Source: Diospyros lotus (taxonomy: Eukaryota > Streptophyta > Magnoliopsida > Ericales > Ebenaceae). From it: DNA of 64,000 nt. Positions within the stretch are counted from its first letter, which is position 1, and each line of letters starts with the position of its first letter. The stretch is from contig NC_068351.1 of assembly GCF_014633365.1 (NCBI RefSeq), positions 20,449,366-20,513,365 of the forward strand, given 5' to 3'. A program made the position numbers and the translations under genes. Below the pieces are notes generated by a model. The model was not told where the DNA came from and ran no database searches. It was given only the letters and a program-made list of their open reading frames with translations. This document shows positions 47,784 to 60,459 of this stretch, piece by piece.

Positions 47784-48207
47784 GATGAATGCATAAATGT
47801 ATCCATATATTTTACTAAATTTTTTTTATAATATTTTAAATTTTTAAAACGTCTCATTAGATATAATTTTTTTAAAAAAAGTAGAACTATTAAGTTTTTT
47901 TTAATTTATATTAAATTAAATATATTCCTATACTTTACTAAAAAAAAGATTTGTGACACCTTAATTTTTTTTTAAAAAGAAATTGATGAATGAAATTATT
48001 AAATACTTTTTAAACAAGTTTGGGTGTCATGGAACGTTTTTTATAAAGTACAAAAATGAATTTAATTTAATATAAATTAAAAAATACTTAATAGTTTCAC
48101 TTTTTTAAAATAGATGTGTCTAATGAAACGTTTTAAAAATTTAGTGTATTACAAGATTTTTTATTTTTTTTTTGCAGAAGTATAAAGATGTATTTATACA
48201 TTCACCC
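47784..48207. mobile_element. Foldback (long inverted repeat) element
   Basis: The left arm 47784-47940 pairs with the right arm 48045-48207 over about 150 bases at roughly 80% identity. Landmark aaatttttaaaacgt, then catta is followed in both arms by aactattaag, then aatttatattaaatt. About 424 bp in all. No clear target duplication. Confidence 0.75.
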
Positions 48208-49042
48208 TTGTTGAAATAATTGAAAGAATACCATCATCATGCTCATGTCATCATGTAGTCCTGCACCAAATTAGCTGTCACACACACACATATATGCATT
48301 TCCAACAACAAATCAAAAAGGCGATGATAGATTATCAAAGTAAACGAAGGAATACTATAACCAGAGTATCATTATCAATTTATCCAATAAAAGTCCAGCA
48401 CCCGCATCTAGAGCTCCAATTTGATCACGGATACAGACACGTATGCTTAATCTCTCCGCTACAAAAAAAAGTGCACCATTAATATCATCCATCATCATCC
48501 CCCTTTACTTGTGAATCAGTCTAATGAATAAAGCCATGTATTTGTGCAACTGAGTTTCCAAGTAGCCTCTTCCGCGAGGAACCAAAGCATGTCGCAGATC
48601 CTTCAAACACAACAACAACATGGGTGGTGCCAGTTCTTACAGTATATCAATTAGGTCACCTGTGAAGAAGTTGCAACAAGTGCAAGTGCTGTTTTCTTGT
48701 ACTTTTCAAATCTTCCTAGCCAAGATGCAATTAAGAAACAAATCCCCATTAATGAGAGCACCACATGGAACCAATATAAAAATAACTTGTGATAACAGAA
48801 AAAAAAAAAAAGGGAGTCAATCGCAACAAACATGCACCACTTTTTTTATATTTCCAGTCTTCATGGTTAAGATACAAGAAACAGCTCCCATTAGGAATTT
48901 CATATGTGCAGGAACCCACCACACACCCCAAAAGGAAGTCTTAGTTTTAGGCTGGTGGACGGATAACCAAAAATTTTGGGTTTCTCTCTCTTTGGCTGGG
49001 TGTGGGGGTGGGTTTTTTTCTTCTTTTTTTTTTAGTTTTGGG

Positions 49043-49044
<2 letters not shown>
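48208..49044. other. Non-coding or uncertain sequence
   Basis: On the minus strand about 48512-48635 reads VVVVFEGSATCFGSSRKR to a stop, with coding-like composition. No family was recognised and no clear splice acceptor defines it. Confidence 0.25.

Positions 49045-49073
<29 letters not shown>
49045..49073. repeat. Run of 29 G
   Basis: Uninterrupted G homopolymer after a T-rich stretch. Confidence 0.9.
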
Positions 49074-52000
49074 TGTTGACAAACCCCCCCTCTATCTAGA
49101 AGCTAGTATCTTAATTATGTTCCATGAATCTAGTTAAGGCATTCTTAACCCTTAACCTAGTTATATGTTCCATAATCCTAATAAGATTATCCTAACTTAC
49201 TTTGAATATGACTTAGAATATTCAAGGTTACAATATATTCATATCACAATGTGTCTAATACAAACCAATTTACAAGATTCATAGTACACAAAACCTCCAA
49301 AGATAGAACAATACAATGTCAAAATGCAATTCATCAAAACCCCAAACTTAGACCATCAGTACTATGATATGTCTCAGGTGACCACCTTTTTCTGCCCTTG
49401 TTGGTACCTACATCCGAGTCTAACAGATGGAACGTGCAATATGAGTTGTAACGTGAAATAAGGAAACCCAGTCAGAAAAAAATTAAGTCTTCCATTGCAT
49501 GCGTATATCATTCACAAAAAAGTATTTCATACTTGGTCCAAAAACTTCATGCATCATACTTCGTTCAAAAACCACAACCCTGGCAAATTATCTCACATAT
49601 CTTTACCTTAGGACCATTTCTCAAATTATGGGCCCATGCTATGCCATCAACAGGACTTTCCCCAACATGTTTCATCAACGTTGAGACTTCCCAGTGATCT
49701 TTCCCCTACACATCACACCCAACGCAAGGACTCTTCCAAATACCATCATATAATAGTACCTTACCTAACCATCTAACCAACGCGGGGAATCTTTCTATGA
49801 ATCTTCCCTAGCCTGCACCCGATGCTGGGACAACCTAAATATCATTGTATAATGCCCTAGTGTATCAAAAATATGTCCACGGAGTGCACGTTGTCACACC
49901 CTAAATTTTTGAAGGCTAAAATCCATACAGTTGCAACATAGACATGATGGGGACATGACACAAATGACTGTATGGCATAGCTATATGGGTGTAATATTGC
50001 TCATCACCATGTAGACATGGATGCAATTGAGATGTTGCATGGCATAATCAGTCTAGACTTCTCTAGAATATTCTAGTCTTTTCTAGTATTCTTCGTCACA
50101 GTCCACTTTGTTCTTCTATTTGCTAGTATCTCCTAGAATTTTCTACAATTATAGGGTTCCCTAGTAGTCTTTTGCAGCTAGCGTTAGGGATATGGTACCT
50201 AGAAGGCTACTGGTCACCCATACAAAGAGACATCTTTTGTAAGTTGTCTGATCATTTTGGTCAGAGTCATTGGTCTGAGATGTAGAAGGATGCCCTCTCA
50301 TCATTTTTGTGTCCACCCTCTTTTCTCTCATGAAATGGTAGTAGAGTTTCTCTCAAGAACGCTTCATTGTGAATCTCTCTAAAGAGGTGGGCTAGCTTCC
50401 CTTGGATAGACCTGGGAGGAAAGGCTAACTTAGCCACCAGGGGGGCTTGGATTGTGCTAAGTGCTCACAGTTCATAAAACATGTTCCATAATCACCATGA
50501 GAAATTTTCATGCCATACAAATCCATCACAGGATCATAACAAGAGAACGTGAAAACAAGTACCAGTAGTTCAAGGTTCAACAATCCATTCATAAATAAGA
50601 CATACCAAACCAAAAGCTCAAAGAGAGTATGGTTTCCTTGCAATCATCTAATTAGCTTTTCAAATGGAGATAAAACTCTCCAAAAGTCAATGATTCTTGT
50701 TTTGACTTTTGGATTTTGGTAGCTCCTTTGTTTCTGCTTATATTTTTCTTAAAAACTACATTTAATTAGACACAAAACCTAAGGGAAAAAAAAAAAGGAT
50801 CATCTAACTAGCTTTCCAACTGGAGATAAAAATCTCCAAAATTCAGGGCTCTCAACACTTCCAATTCACTGTTTTCCAATATGCCTTGCTCTATTCTGCT
50901 ATACCTGGAGAGCTATGACACTTTTTAGATTTTCTTATGACTTTTACCAGAAATTAGAAAAAAAATATAGGTGGAATAGGCTCAAGAACCATCCTATATC
51001 TGGTGTTTTGGTCCATTTCACTTTGTCATAACTTCTTTTCAAGCACCTAGACTCTGACCGTTGACAGAGTAACAAACAACATAAGAAAAATAGTATGTCA
51101 AAATAGATATATCTAACTTAATATTCTGCCATATTTTATCTATTTTATCTTAAATGTATGTCGTAGTAGAAAAATAATAATGTTACTGCAAAATGCTAAT
51201 GCCTTGGGAATTATGACTTGCCATGACATTACAGAACATGATACACTTTCCTTTAGTGGCCATAGCGTCCAATGTTTTTTCATGTCTATCCTCTTAAATA
51301 TTAGAGTTTTGACTTGAAAAATTTAAGGGAAAATTTGACTGTCATCTTCCAAGAAACCTGTTTTTGTATAATTAATTTGACATGACAACTGACTAGATTG
51401 TATAATTATTTCATCATATATCAAATTGCTAAAACAAAAATAGCTAAAAAATTTAATAATATCTGCAAGTTTTCCCTCATTATGAATGTGTGACATACTA
51501 CATTCCTGTCCTCTCTAGCCAACCTTTTGTATACAATACACTAATATCTCTATGATCATCAATCTCGCGTTAATTATCTGGAAATGATCTTCATATACTA
51601 GCAATCTCCAATCAAATCAATCCAAGCAACAAAACCTGATCTTAGCCATCAATATTCTGCTGCCTGCCTCAACACAATTAGATCATTCCAAAACTGACAT
51701 TTTGATAGCATTGGTACCTTATTTTCTTAATGTACAGCCATGTCATTCACAAACAACAAATACCACAATATTCTAAATAAATGGTAATCAGTCTTACAAG
51801 TCAAAAAGGATGAGCAGATAGATTCTCCTCCACATCGAGGATAGACAATCCACTCAATGCACCTCCATTTTTCCCACTAGTTATGACTGCATCGCAAGTA
51901 CCAAAAGATTTATTCGATACCCTTTTTCCAAAAGAGTAGCAATGATCATCATGTTAAAAATCATGAATGCTTCCTCTAAATTACTACCGTGTTTTCTCCT

Positions 52001-52709
52001 ATTTCCTAAACAATACAGAAAGTCAGAAATTAGCTCAAAGTCTATCTCCTTGTATAAACCAAACTTATAATGTAGCAGTCTTCTTTATGGATGGTATCAG
52101 CTGAGTTATATATTTTGTGTGGACTGCCCAAAAAAGTGTGAATAGTTGAACCCAAAGCATACTCATGATTTTCTCTTATAATGAATTTGTATACTGGATC
52201 ATCCTATTTAAACATCATAAAGAAATCATATATTTGAAAATCATAACTTGAGGAACTCATGAACAAGCCTTTTATCCATCATTTTGATAATGTTTTGCTC
52301 AATGCACCTCTCTTGAACTAATCCAATTACAAACTTGCCAATGGAACCTGAGAACATGTTTTTTCTCCAACATGTTTGATGATTTTCCCTCAATATATCT
52401 CTCTTGACTTTATCCAATAATTAAATCCAAAGAATCAGAAAGCACAGACTAACCTTAGTACACTTTATGCAATAACCAATCACAGACTAACCTACAGAAT
52501 CAAACAAAAGATGTTACTGCTGGAAGTAACAAAGGCATGACACACATCATAAATGGAACCCTTGACAAGCATGAAAAAATTGATTTTGATTCTCTAAACC
52601 AACAATAATCTCTGGAGTGTCAACAAAGAAACAAAACAGAATATACTTCTTTTGGAATTAAAAAGTGGAATAGAAAGAAGATAAGAAAAGGAGCAGAAAG
52701 GGTAATTAC
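49074..52709. other. Intergenic or intronic DNA with possible gypsy LTR remnant
   Basis: TGTCACACCCTAAATTTTTG at 49892 looks like a gypsy LTR start. The preceding 500 bases and following 500 bases (repeated tctagaatattctag phrases, 50050-50170) have LTR-like style. A 45-base phrase (catctaactagctttccaa ...) occurs at about 50645 and 50800. No UEV1 exons were found here. Confidence 0.35.
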
Positions 52710-52849
52710 ATTGTGGGGGCCAATTATGGTGCCAGTCCAAGATCGCATATAAACATCATCAACATCATCCATTCCATAGCTAACAGAACCATCTCCAATA
52801 CCTTTCTCCCCACGTTCAAGTTCCTCAAGCAATCTGAAGTTCCTAGGAA
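52710..52849 (-). pseudogene. Isolated exon of UEV1 (ubiquitin E2 variant)
   Basis: Encodes [18 protein letters not shown] through [14 protein letters not shown], the near-perfectly conserved second exon of plant UEV1/MMS2-type proteins. These pair with Ubc13 to build Lys63-linked ubiquitin chains in DNA-damage tolerance. Splice signals look intact: acceptor TATGCAG/TT at 52850 and donor AAT/GTAATT at 52709. Most residues match the usual plant sequence, with small changes such as DDVDDV for DDGDD(I/V). Neither the short first exon nor the downstream exons (HEGRIYQLKLFCDKDYP and beyond) could be found within the window. This is either a captured or duplicated gene fragment or an exon of a gene with introns larger than searched here. 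Confidence 0.8.
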
Positions 52850-53119
52850 CTGCATATCAATAACAAATTTTTAAACTCCCCTTGCATACAAAAATAGGAA
52901 AGATTGGAATTGCAGAGCAACAAGTTCCTAGATTCTCTTTAAAGAAAAATTTGTGCACAGCACTTGACCTTACGTACTGAAAATTGGCACATCTAGATAA
53001 TAGAATTTACAATTTTTCAAAGTTCTAGATCTTGTGGGTGTCCTGAAAGACACCCACTTTCTTCCCTAGCATTCCCTCACCAACAAGATAATAGGTCTTA
53101 ATCCCACTAGGTTAGGTTT
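52850..53119. other. Non-coding sequence upstream of the UEV1 exon
   Basis: Intron-like, AT-rich. Nothing supported. Confidence 0.5.
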
Positions 53120-54070
53120 GTTACATGAATTCTAGATCTCCAATTATCTCTATCCATGGTCATATCCTCTATAAAGCCATCATATCCTACACCATGTTTA
53201 AAGGTTTCCCACCAAATTCTCATTGCTCTTCCTCTCCTTTTGCTACAAATTTCCTCCATTTCACCCAATGCTTGTATCAGTCTTCTTCTAACATGTCCAA
53301 ATCATTTTAATCATGACTCTCTCATCTTATTTTCAATAGGCATCACCCAACCATATTACATATAATCTCATTTTTTATTGTCTTTTCTTATATAGTTGTG
53401 TATCTACCATAACATTTTCATCTTAGCTACACTCATATTTTTGCATATGCTTGCATTTAACTTCCCAACATTTTAAGCCATACAACAAAAATGCTCTTAT
53501 AGCCTTATAATAAAACTTCCCTTTTAGCTTTAAAAGGAATCTTACTATTGCATAAATTACAAGAAGCATTTGTTCACTTCAACCATCCCATATTAATTCT
53601 ATAGTAACATTCTCTATAATCTCTCTATCTCTTTGAACAATTAATCCAAGTTATCAAAATAAATCTTTCTTTGGAATAACTTGTCACCAAGTTTCACAAA
53701 GATACCATCCTCACTTCAATGATTTTGGAATATAAAGTGTTTGTCCATAATTCAAATTTACTACTCATGCTTTCTTTTGTTTGATCTATCCAAGAAAATA
53801 TCCTCTACAAATAATATAAAACCAAGTTGCTTCTTCTTGGATGTGTTTTGTGAATTTATCCAATACAAAATGGAGATAAGGGCTCAATGTAGATCCTTGA
53901 TGTAATCCAATTGTAATTTAGAAAGCCCTAATATCTCCTCCACAAGTTATAGCAAACATTTTTGCTTGACACAAGTATTCAATAACTTTCTTCTCCAATG
54001 CCTTCCACATGACTTCTCTAGGTACTCTGTTTTCAAGTCTATAAATTCCACGTTCACATCTTTTGGTTTA
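53120..54070 (-). pseudogene. RTE-type LINE reverse transcriptase remnant
   Basis: On the minus strand, across many stops and frame changes, one can follow the plant RTE-clade RT tail. It shows a decayed GLHQGSALSPY region (about 53900), LFVEDIFLDRS in place of LFADDIVL (about 53790), GLKCWEVK (about 53470), and the C-terminal MRMLRW and RWFGHV regions (about 53420-53290). Heavily mutated, hence old. No poly-A tail or target duplication was identified. Confidence 0.65.
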
Positions 54071-54923
54071 TCTCTGGACCTTCCTATTAAGCGTCCCAGG
54101 TCCTATTAAGCGTCCCAATAAGTAAATAGCTTCCATTGTTTACCTACCAAGCATACAAACAAATAGATTCTAAGAGATGTTAGTTTTTCTCCCTGAATCC
54201 ACATTCGGTTAGTCTCTCTCTTTATGGTTTAATGTCTTTTCTAGACTACAACATACTTTTCTTTGACAATAGTTTGTTTTTCGCCTTCTAAACCCCGTCG
54301 TCTGATTCTTACACTTAGTCTTGTATCATTTTTTTTTCTCCTGATCCTTGAAAATAGCTTGTTTTTCACCTTTTGTACAACCAAAATGTTTTTTGAAGCT
54401 TTGATTAACAAAAGCTATCTCTTGTTCTATGAAGTGTTTTCTTTATTCTAATTGAAGGTAAATAGGGTCTTTGAGGCAATCGACCAGAAATGCTTTGGTT
54501 GTTTTTATATTCTCATGACTTCAACCTAAAAAAGATAGGCTTATAACTTGTATCAAGAAAGTGCACAAGGTGTGTGCCTCATGAGCTTAAGTAAGAGCCT
54601 TAGGAGGGTGCCTTGCCTTGAATTCAAGCATAGGCTTACCAACGCCATTTAGCAACCTTTTCATTCTCTAATTTGGTTCGATACAACCACATTTATAGTT
54701 GGGAGAAAATTATGAAATTTCATACCCACTAAAAATTTCATTAAAAATTCCAAACTTGATCCTCATTATTCATCTAAACCCCAACCATCTTAATCAATTA
54801 GGATAGAATGGTCGTATAGAGAATATGGCATGGCCATGGTTATAGATGGATGTCTATAATTCATGTAGTCAACCCCACCTAGTGGGATCAAGGCTTATGA
54901 TTGTTGTTGTAATCTTAGCAATT
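54071..54923. other. Intergenic DNA
   Basis: A short duplication of tcctattaagcgtcccaa near 54089-54120. No gene seen. Confidence 0.5.
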
Positions 54924-54928
54924 CATCT

Positions 54929-55778
54929 TGTTGTTTTTTGTTTCCCAATGAGGCCCAAGGCTATGACGAATAGTCGGGTTTATCTTCATAGGCTTCGGCC
55001 CAGGATTGAAGTACCGTTCAAATATACCACCCATTGGCAGCCCATTAAAAAGTCAGGCCATAAGCCCTTAATTAAGCCTTTGGAGGAGAAATGGGCTGAG
55101 CCCATTTTCTCAAGGCTTAAGGAAGCCCAAGCCAAATGGCCCTTCAGCTGTGCCCTAGCACCATCATATATAAGGCCTCTTTTCTGCTTTCTTTGCCCTC
55201 ATTTGGCGGTCGAACTCTCGCCCTCCTTCTCTCTTTGCTCTCCCGATTTTTTCCTTTGATGGCCGATCTTCGTGAGTTGGCTCTTCCCTTTTTTTTGCCA
55301 GATCTTGTTTTCATGGCAAGGGTCTTCCTTTCCTTTGGAAGCTCTTCGTTGGTCGGTGAGTAGCCCCTATTTAGCTGGTTCAGCAAATCCTTTTGAGGTA
55401 AGCTTTCTAGTACTGTTCTTTGTCCCATATCTTTGTGATCGTTCTTGTTCATTGGTGGATCTTGCTGTGAATGTAACCTGTGTGGTTTTGGGAGAAGTTT
55501 TGGTGTTCTGGCCGAGAGGGTTTAGGGCTCTGATTTGGGGGTTTCCGTGGCTTGTTTCTTGAGTGCTTCCATGAGGCTTGGTGTCCCTATTTTCTGGAGT
55601 TACCCGGGTGGTACAATCTGGACAGATCCAGATCTGAGCCTTGGAAAACTATTTAACAGGGAGTCTCTTTTACTATTACTCTTTTGTGTTCTTCGGTTGG
55701 TTTATTTTTTCGATATCTCTTTGGTTTTGCTTATATTTTGTACTAACCCTCTGTTTTGGTAAGTGTTCTTCCGCATCA
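54929..55778 (+). repeat. 5' LTR of copia E
   Basis: TGTTGTTTTTTG to CCGCATCA. A TATA-like catatataagg lies at about 55166. Colinear with the 3' LTR except for 18 bases of caagcc repeats. I count about 41 substitutions by hand, near 5%, mostly transitions. Confidence 0.95.
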
Positions 55779-55780
55779 AA

Positions 55781-55793
55781 TGGTATCAGAGCC
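55781..55793 (+). promoter_or_regulatory. Primer binding site (tRNA-iMet), copia E
   Basis: tggtatcagagcc, two bases after the LTR. Confidence 0.95.
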
Positions 55794-56444
55794 TCGTGTG
55801 GCTCCTGGGTTGTGCAAAATCAAACCCTAATCGAAAAACCCCTTTGGTTTTCTCGATCGATTTTCACGGTAAGTGGTTCTAGGGTTTACGTTGGAACCCG
55901 AATCGGTTAACTCCTATTGCTTTGTGCAGTGAGTGATTCGGGGTAAACCAACCCCAGATCCGTGATCGTTCGTTCGAGTAGCTTCGCCCTGACCGGCGCG
56001 TGCCAGTTTACTCTCCGACCGGTGACGGCGCGTGTAGTGGCAGACTTTGACACGTGGAGGTTGGTAGGTCCACGAGATCGGACCCGATTTCATTCTAGAT
56101 CTCACTCTTGAGATCTAGCTCAGTAAATTTTGTATCAGCTTGTTTGATTTGTTTCTCCTACAGTTACTGTTCTCTAATTTTTTTGTTTTATGCCGATATA
56201 TACTTTGTTAAGTGCATCTTGATAATTTGCTGTGTGTGATATCAGTTATATTGGCTGTATGCAAAACATGTCTAGAATACTGTTTACCTTGTAAATCAGT
56301 TTTCTCTACCCTGTTTAGTCCTGTTCCAGTTCTGTTTGTTATCCTTTTGTGAATCTACTGCATGAATTAAATCTTTAAAACTATGTGTTTGCATTAATTT
56401 AATTAGGCTGCATATTTTGTGTGAAATTCATATACTTAGTGAAT
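55794..56444 (+). other. 5' leader of copia E
   Basis: About 650 bases untranslated between PBS and the Gag start, with no array of short motifs like those in X and C. Confidence 0.7.
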
Positions 56445-57109
56445 ATGACTACACACTTCGAATTGGGGGTTTTCAATGGGAAGGGGGACTAATCTATTTG
56501 GCAACAAAAAATGAAGGGAATTTTAGTACAATAGAAAGTATCTAAGGCCATAGATGGTAAATACCCTGAAGGTACTAAAAAAAGAACAAAAACTAGAAGC
56601 TGATGAATTGGCATACACTTCAATAATCTTACATCTCTCTGATTCAGTGTTAAGAAAGGTAGGAAAACTTGACAGAACTAAAGAGTTATGGAAAAAATTG
56701 GAAAAATTATATGTGAAGAAGTCCACACCAAATAAACTCTATTTGTTAGAGAATTTTTTCAACTTTAAAATTGACCCCTCTAAGGATCTAGATGACAATT
56801 TAGATGTCTTCAACAAATTAGTTCAAGATATCACTAATTGTGGTGAAACAGTATCTGAAGAATATAAGGCTGTGATTTTATTAAATGCTATTTCAGATAT
56901 CTATAAAGAGGTAAAAAATGCCATTAAGTATGGTAGGGATACCTTAACACCTGAAATTGTTATAGATTCCTTCAGAAGTAAAGAAATGGAACTTAAACAT
57001 AAGAAAAGACATGGTGAGGTCCATATGATGAGAGGTAGGTCCTAATCTAAAAATCAGGAGGGAGGTGGTAAGAAAAAGGGTAGAAGTAGGTAAATAAAAA
57101 TAAAGAAAA
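56445..57109 (+). pseudogene. Copia E Gag
   Basis: Starts MTTHFELGVFNGKG at 56445. Two stops follow, and a frame change near 56580 leads to the open stretch 56554-57045. That stretch has KLYVKKSTPNKLYLLENFFNFKI and LLNAISDIYKEVKNAI, a typical copia Gag core. The basic tail has two stops and lacks the CCHC zinc knuckle expected between the Gag core and protease, indicating an internal deletion. It would not package RNA normally. Confidence 0.85.
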
Positions 57110-59336
57110 GGGTAAGGATCAAGAAGAAGCTAATGTAGTAACCTCATATGATCCTAGTGAAGTATACATGCTCTTAGATTCTGATTCCACTGAAATAAAT
57201 GTTGCTGCTAAATTAAACATGCATGAATGGATCTTAGATTCAAGTGCATCATTTCATGTTACATCACAAAAACATTGGTTTGAAAATCTGCATGAATCTA
57301 AAGGTGGGCATGCCATAGTGTGCAGTAACCTAGCATATAAAATCATTAGGGTAGGAAACATCTCTATTAAGTTAGACAATGATTATGTCTTAAAATTAAA
57401 AGATGTTAGATATATACCCGAAATGGCTAGGAATTTAATTTCAGTGGGAGAATTAGAAAAGGGTGGTCTTACTGAAAAAATTGAAAATGGGGTGTTAAAA
57501 ATGTTTAAAGGAGTAATGGTAGTCTGTAAGGGGGTAAGGAGAAATGGGATTTATGTATTAAATGCTGAGGTAATTAATAATATAGGATCCCACATTGCAT
57601 CAATCAACCCTGATGCCACTATCAAGTGGCACAACAGGTTAGCACATGTGAGTGTCAAAGGGCTTAAGTTGCTAAGTGATAAAGGTGCTTTTGGTAAAGA
57701 TTTTGTGTCTGATATCCCTTTTTGCGATCATTGTGTCCTTGGAAAACATCATAGGCTATCTTTCTCCTCTAATGTTCATAGAGGCTCTAGAGCCTTAGAA
57801 TACATTCATTCAGATCTTTGGGGGCCAGCATCAAATCCCACATCAGGTGGTAATAGGTATTTTCTATCTATAATTGATGATTACTCTAGAAGAGTTTGGA
57901 TTATTCTCTTAAAAGATAAGTCTGAAACTTTTAAAAGTTTTAAAAATTGAAAAACTCAAATAGAGAATCAAATTGACAAGAAGATAAAATACCTTAGGAC
58001 TGACAATGGTTTATAATTCTGCAATTCTGATTTTGATAATTTGTGCAAGGAATATGGAGTTACTAGGCATAAAACAGTCCCCTATACTCCTCAACAGAAT
58101 GGAGTAGCTGAGAGGATGAATAGGACCCTCTTAGACAAGGTTAGGTGTATGATGATTAGTTCAAATATATCTAAGTCATTATGGGGAGAAGCAGTTATGA
58201 CTGCATGTTACCTAGTTAATCTTACTCCTTCAGCTGCTTTAAATGGTGATACTCCTTATGAAAAATGGCATGGAAAATGTGCCAACTATTCAATTCTTAG
58301 AACCTTTGGTTGTGCTGCCTTCACTCATCAAAATGAGGGAAAATTAGAGCCTAGAGCTAGGAAATGTGTTTTCTTAGGATATCCTAAGGGAGTCAAAAGG
58401 TATAGGCTATGGGATAGAAACCAAAAGGGAATAAGAATTATTGTTAGTAAAGATGTCACATTTAATGAATTAGAAATGCCTTGTACAAAGCCTAGTGGTG
58501 ACAAAATCAGCGAGGACAAGAGTCCTCAAGAAGAGATGAAAAACTCAACCACCCAAGCTCCTATAAACTCAGATGAGGTGGAGAACACTTCTTCAACCTC
58601 TAGTGAAGTGGAGAGTCAAAATCAGCCTGAAATAGATGTGGAGAGCGAAATAGTAGAAGAATTCCCTAATGACCAGCCATCAGCTCCCGATTATCAACTA
58701 GTCAGGGATAGGGAAAGAAGGTCTCATAGGTTGCCTCAAAGGTTAGCATCAGATTTCGAGTTAGCTTATGCTAGTTATCAAGACCTAGCTGAAAATGAAC
58801 CTAACACATATGAGGAAGCCATAAGAAGTAAATATTCAAAAGAATGGATAAAAGCAATGAAAGAGGAGATGAGTTCCCTCAACAAGAACCAAACTTGGGA
58901 ATTAGTCCCTAGACCTAAGGATAAGTCCATTGTAGGTTGCAAGTGGATTTATAGGGTTAAGAAGGGTACAACTGATAGAGAACCAATAAGGTTTAAGGCT
59001 AGGTTAGTAGCCAAGGGATTTACACAAAAGGAAGGGGTAGATTATAATGAGATTTTTTCACCGGTTGTTAAATACACTACCATTCATGTCATGCTTGCAT
59101 TAGTTGCATATTTTGATTGGGAACTTGAACAACTAGATGTAAAAACTGCTTTCTTGCATGGTGATTTAGAAGAAAAAATCTTTATGTATCAACACAAAGG
59201 TTTTGAAGACAAAAGAAAGCTTGATTTTGTGTGTTTCTTAAAAAAATCCTTATATGGTTTAAAACAGTCCCCAAGACAGTGGTATAAACGTTTTGACTCT
59301 TTTGTTAAATCAATTGGTTTTAAAAGAAGAGTTTGA
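57110..59336 (+). pseudogene. Copia E protease, integrase and N-terminal RT
   Basis: Protease site WILDSSASFHVT (DSG changed to DSS). Integrase zinc region HNRLAHVSVKGL then FCDHCVLGKHHR, DDE residues in HSDLWGPA, LRTDNG and QQNGVAERMNRTLL. Two nonsense codons interrupt integrase (57948-57950, where TGG to TGA fits FKEW, and 58014-58016). RT begins NQTWELVPRPKDKSIVGCKWIYR and reaches [19 protein letters not shown] before a frameshift near 59320 moves into the next frame. Confidence 0.9.
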
Positions 59337-60366
59337 TCGTTGCTTGTATTTTCAGCATAAAAATAAAAATGACTGTGTGTTTCTTTTACTTTATGTTGAT
59401 GATATGCTTCTTATTGGTCTTGATGTCAAAAAGATAAATAGCATAAAATCTGCATTAGGTGGAGAATTTGACATGAAAGACCTAGGAATGGCCAAGAGGA
59501 TCCTAGGTATGGAAATTGAAAGAGATAGGTCAAATTCTATGTTATTTTTGTATCAAACAGCATGTGTGTTAAAAATTCTAAAAAGATTTGGTATGCATGA
59601 TAGTAAATCAGTATCTTTACCTTTAGGAAACCATTTCATATTATCTAAAGATAAATCTCCTGATAATGAGGAAGAAAAGGAATATATGAATAGAATCCCT
59701 TATTCAAATGCTATAGGTTCTGTCATGTACCTTATGGTATGTACAATGCCAGACCTAGCCTATGCAGTTAGTACTCTCAGTAGATTTATGACAAACCCAG
59801 GTCCCTATCATTGTGAAGCAGTGAAATGGTTATTGAAGTATTTAAGAGGCACCTATAATGTAGGATTAATATATAAGCATAAGTCCAATAATGTGAGATT
59901 AAAAGGGTTTACTGATTCAGACTATGCTGGTGATAGAGATAAAAGAAAGTCCACATCATCCTATGTATTTACTTTGTGTGAATCATGCATTAGTTGGAAG
60001 TCTCAGCTTCAACATATTGTTGCCCTCTCTACCACCGAGTTTGAGTACATTGCTTCAATAGAGGCTGTTAAGGAAGCCCTGTGGTTTAAGGGATTGCTAA
60101 ATGAACTATGTGTTCTTAATGAAAATGTGACTGTTTTCTCTGATAGTCAATCTGCAATTCACTTATGTAAAAATCATGTTTTTCACGAGCGCACCAAACA
60201 TATAGATGTGAGATTGCATTTTATTCGTGATATTGTATCTCAAAACATTATTAAATTGGAAAAAGTGCTTTCTAAATTTAATCCTGCTGATATGGGAACT
60301 AAAATTTTGCCTGTGGCTAAATTTAAAAGCTGCCTAGATCTACTTAACATTGGTAAGGTTACTTGA
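59330..60366 (+). pseudogene. Copia E C-terminal RT and RNase H
   Basis: Continues RT after the frameshift with the catalytic [11 protein letters not shown] and [14 protein letters not shown]. RNase H follows: [32 protein letters not shown] (A to F change in the usual TTEAEY), SDSQSAIHL and [16 protein letters not shown]. One open frame to the stop at 60366, about 90 bases before the 3' LTR. Confidence 0.9.
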
Positions 60367-60459
60367 TAGTTGCTTATGCATCATATGCATTCAGTTGCAT
60401 CCTGTTACATATGTTTTTTGTTTGTGTTTGCTGGCCTCATTGGGAATCAGGTGGAGATT

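Noticed and set aside
48512..48635. Minus-strand coding-like stretch VVVVFEGSATCFGSSRKR
   Set aside because: Could be a terminal exon but no family was recognised and no acceptor or neighbouring exon was found.
48620..49099. 159-residue ORF ending in a poly-Gly stretch
   Set aside because: The Gly run is only the translated 29-G homopolymer and the rest has no domain.
55136..55762. Overlapping ORFs within the copia E LTRs (also 60685-61311)
   Set aside because: They occur in both LTRs, have no domain, and are chance frames in non-coding terminal repeats.
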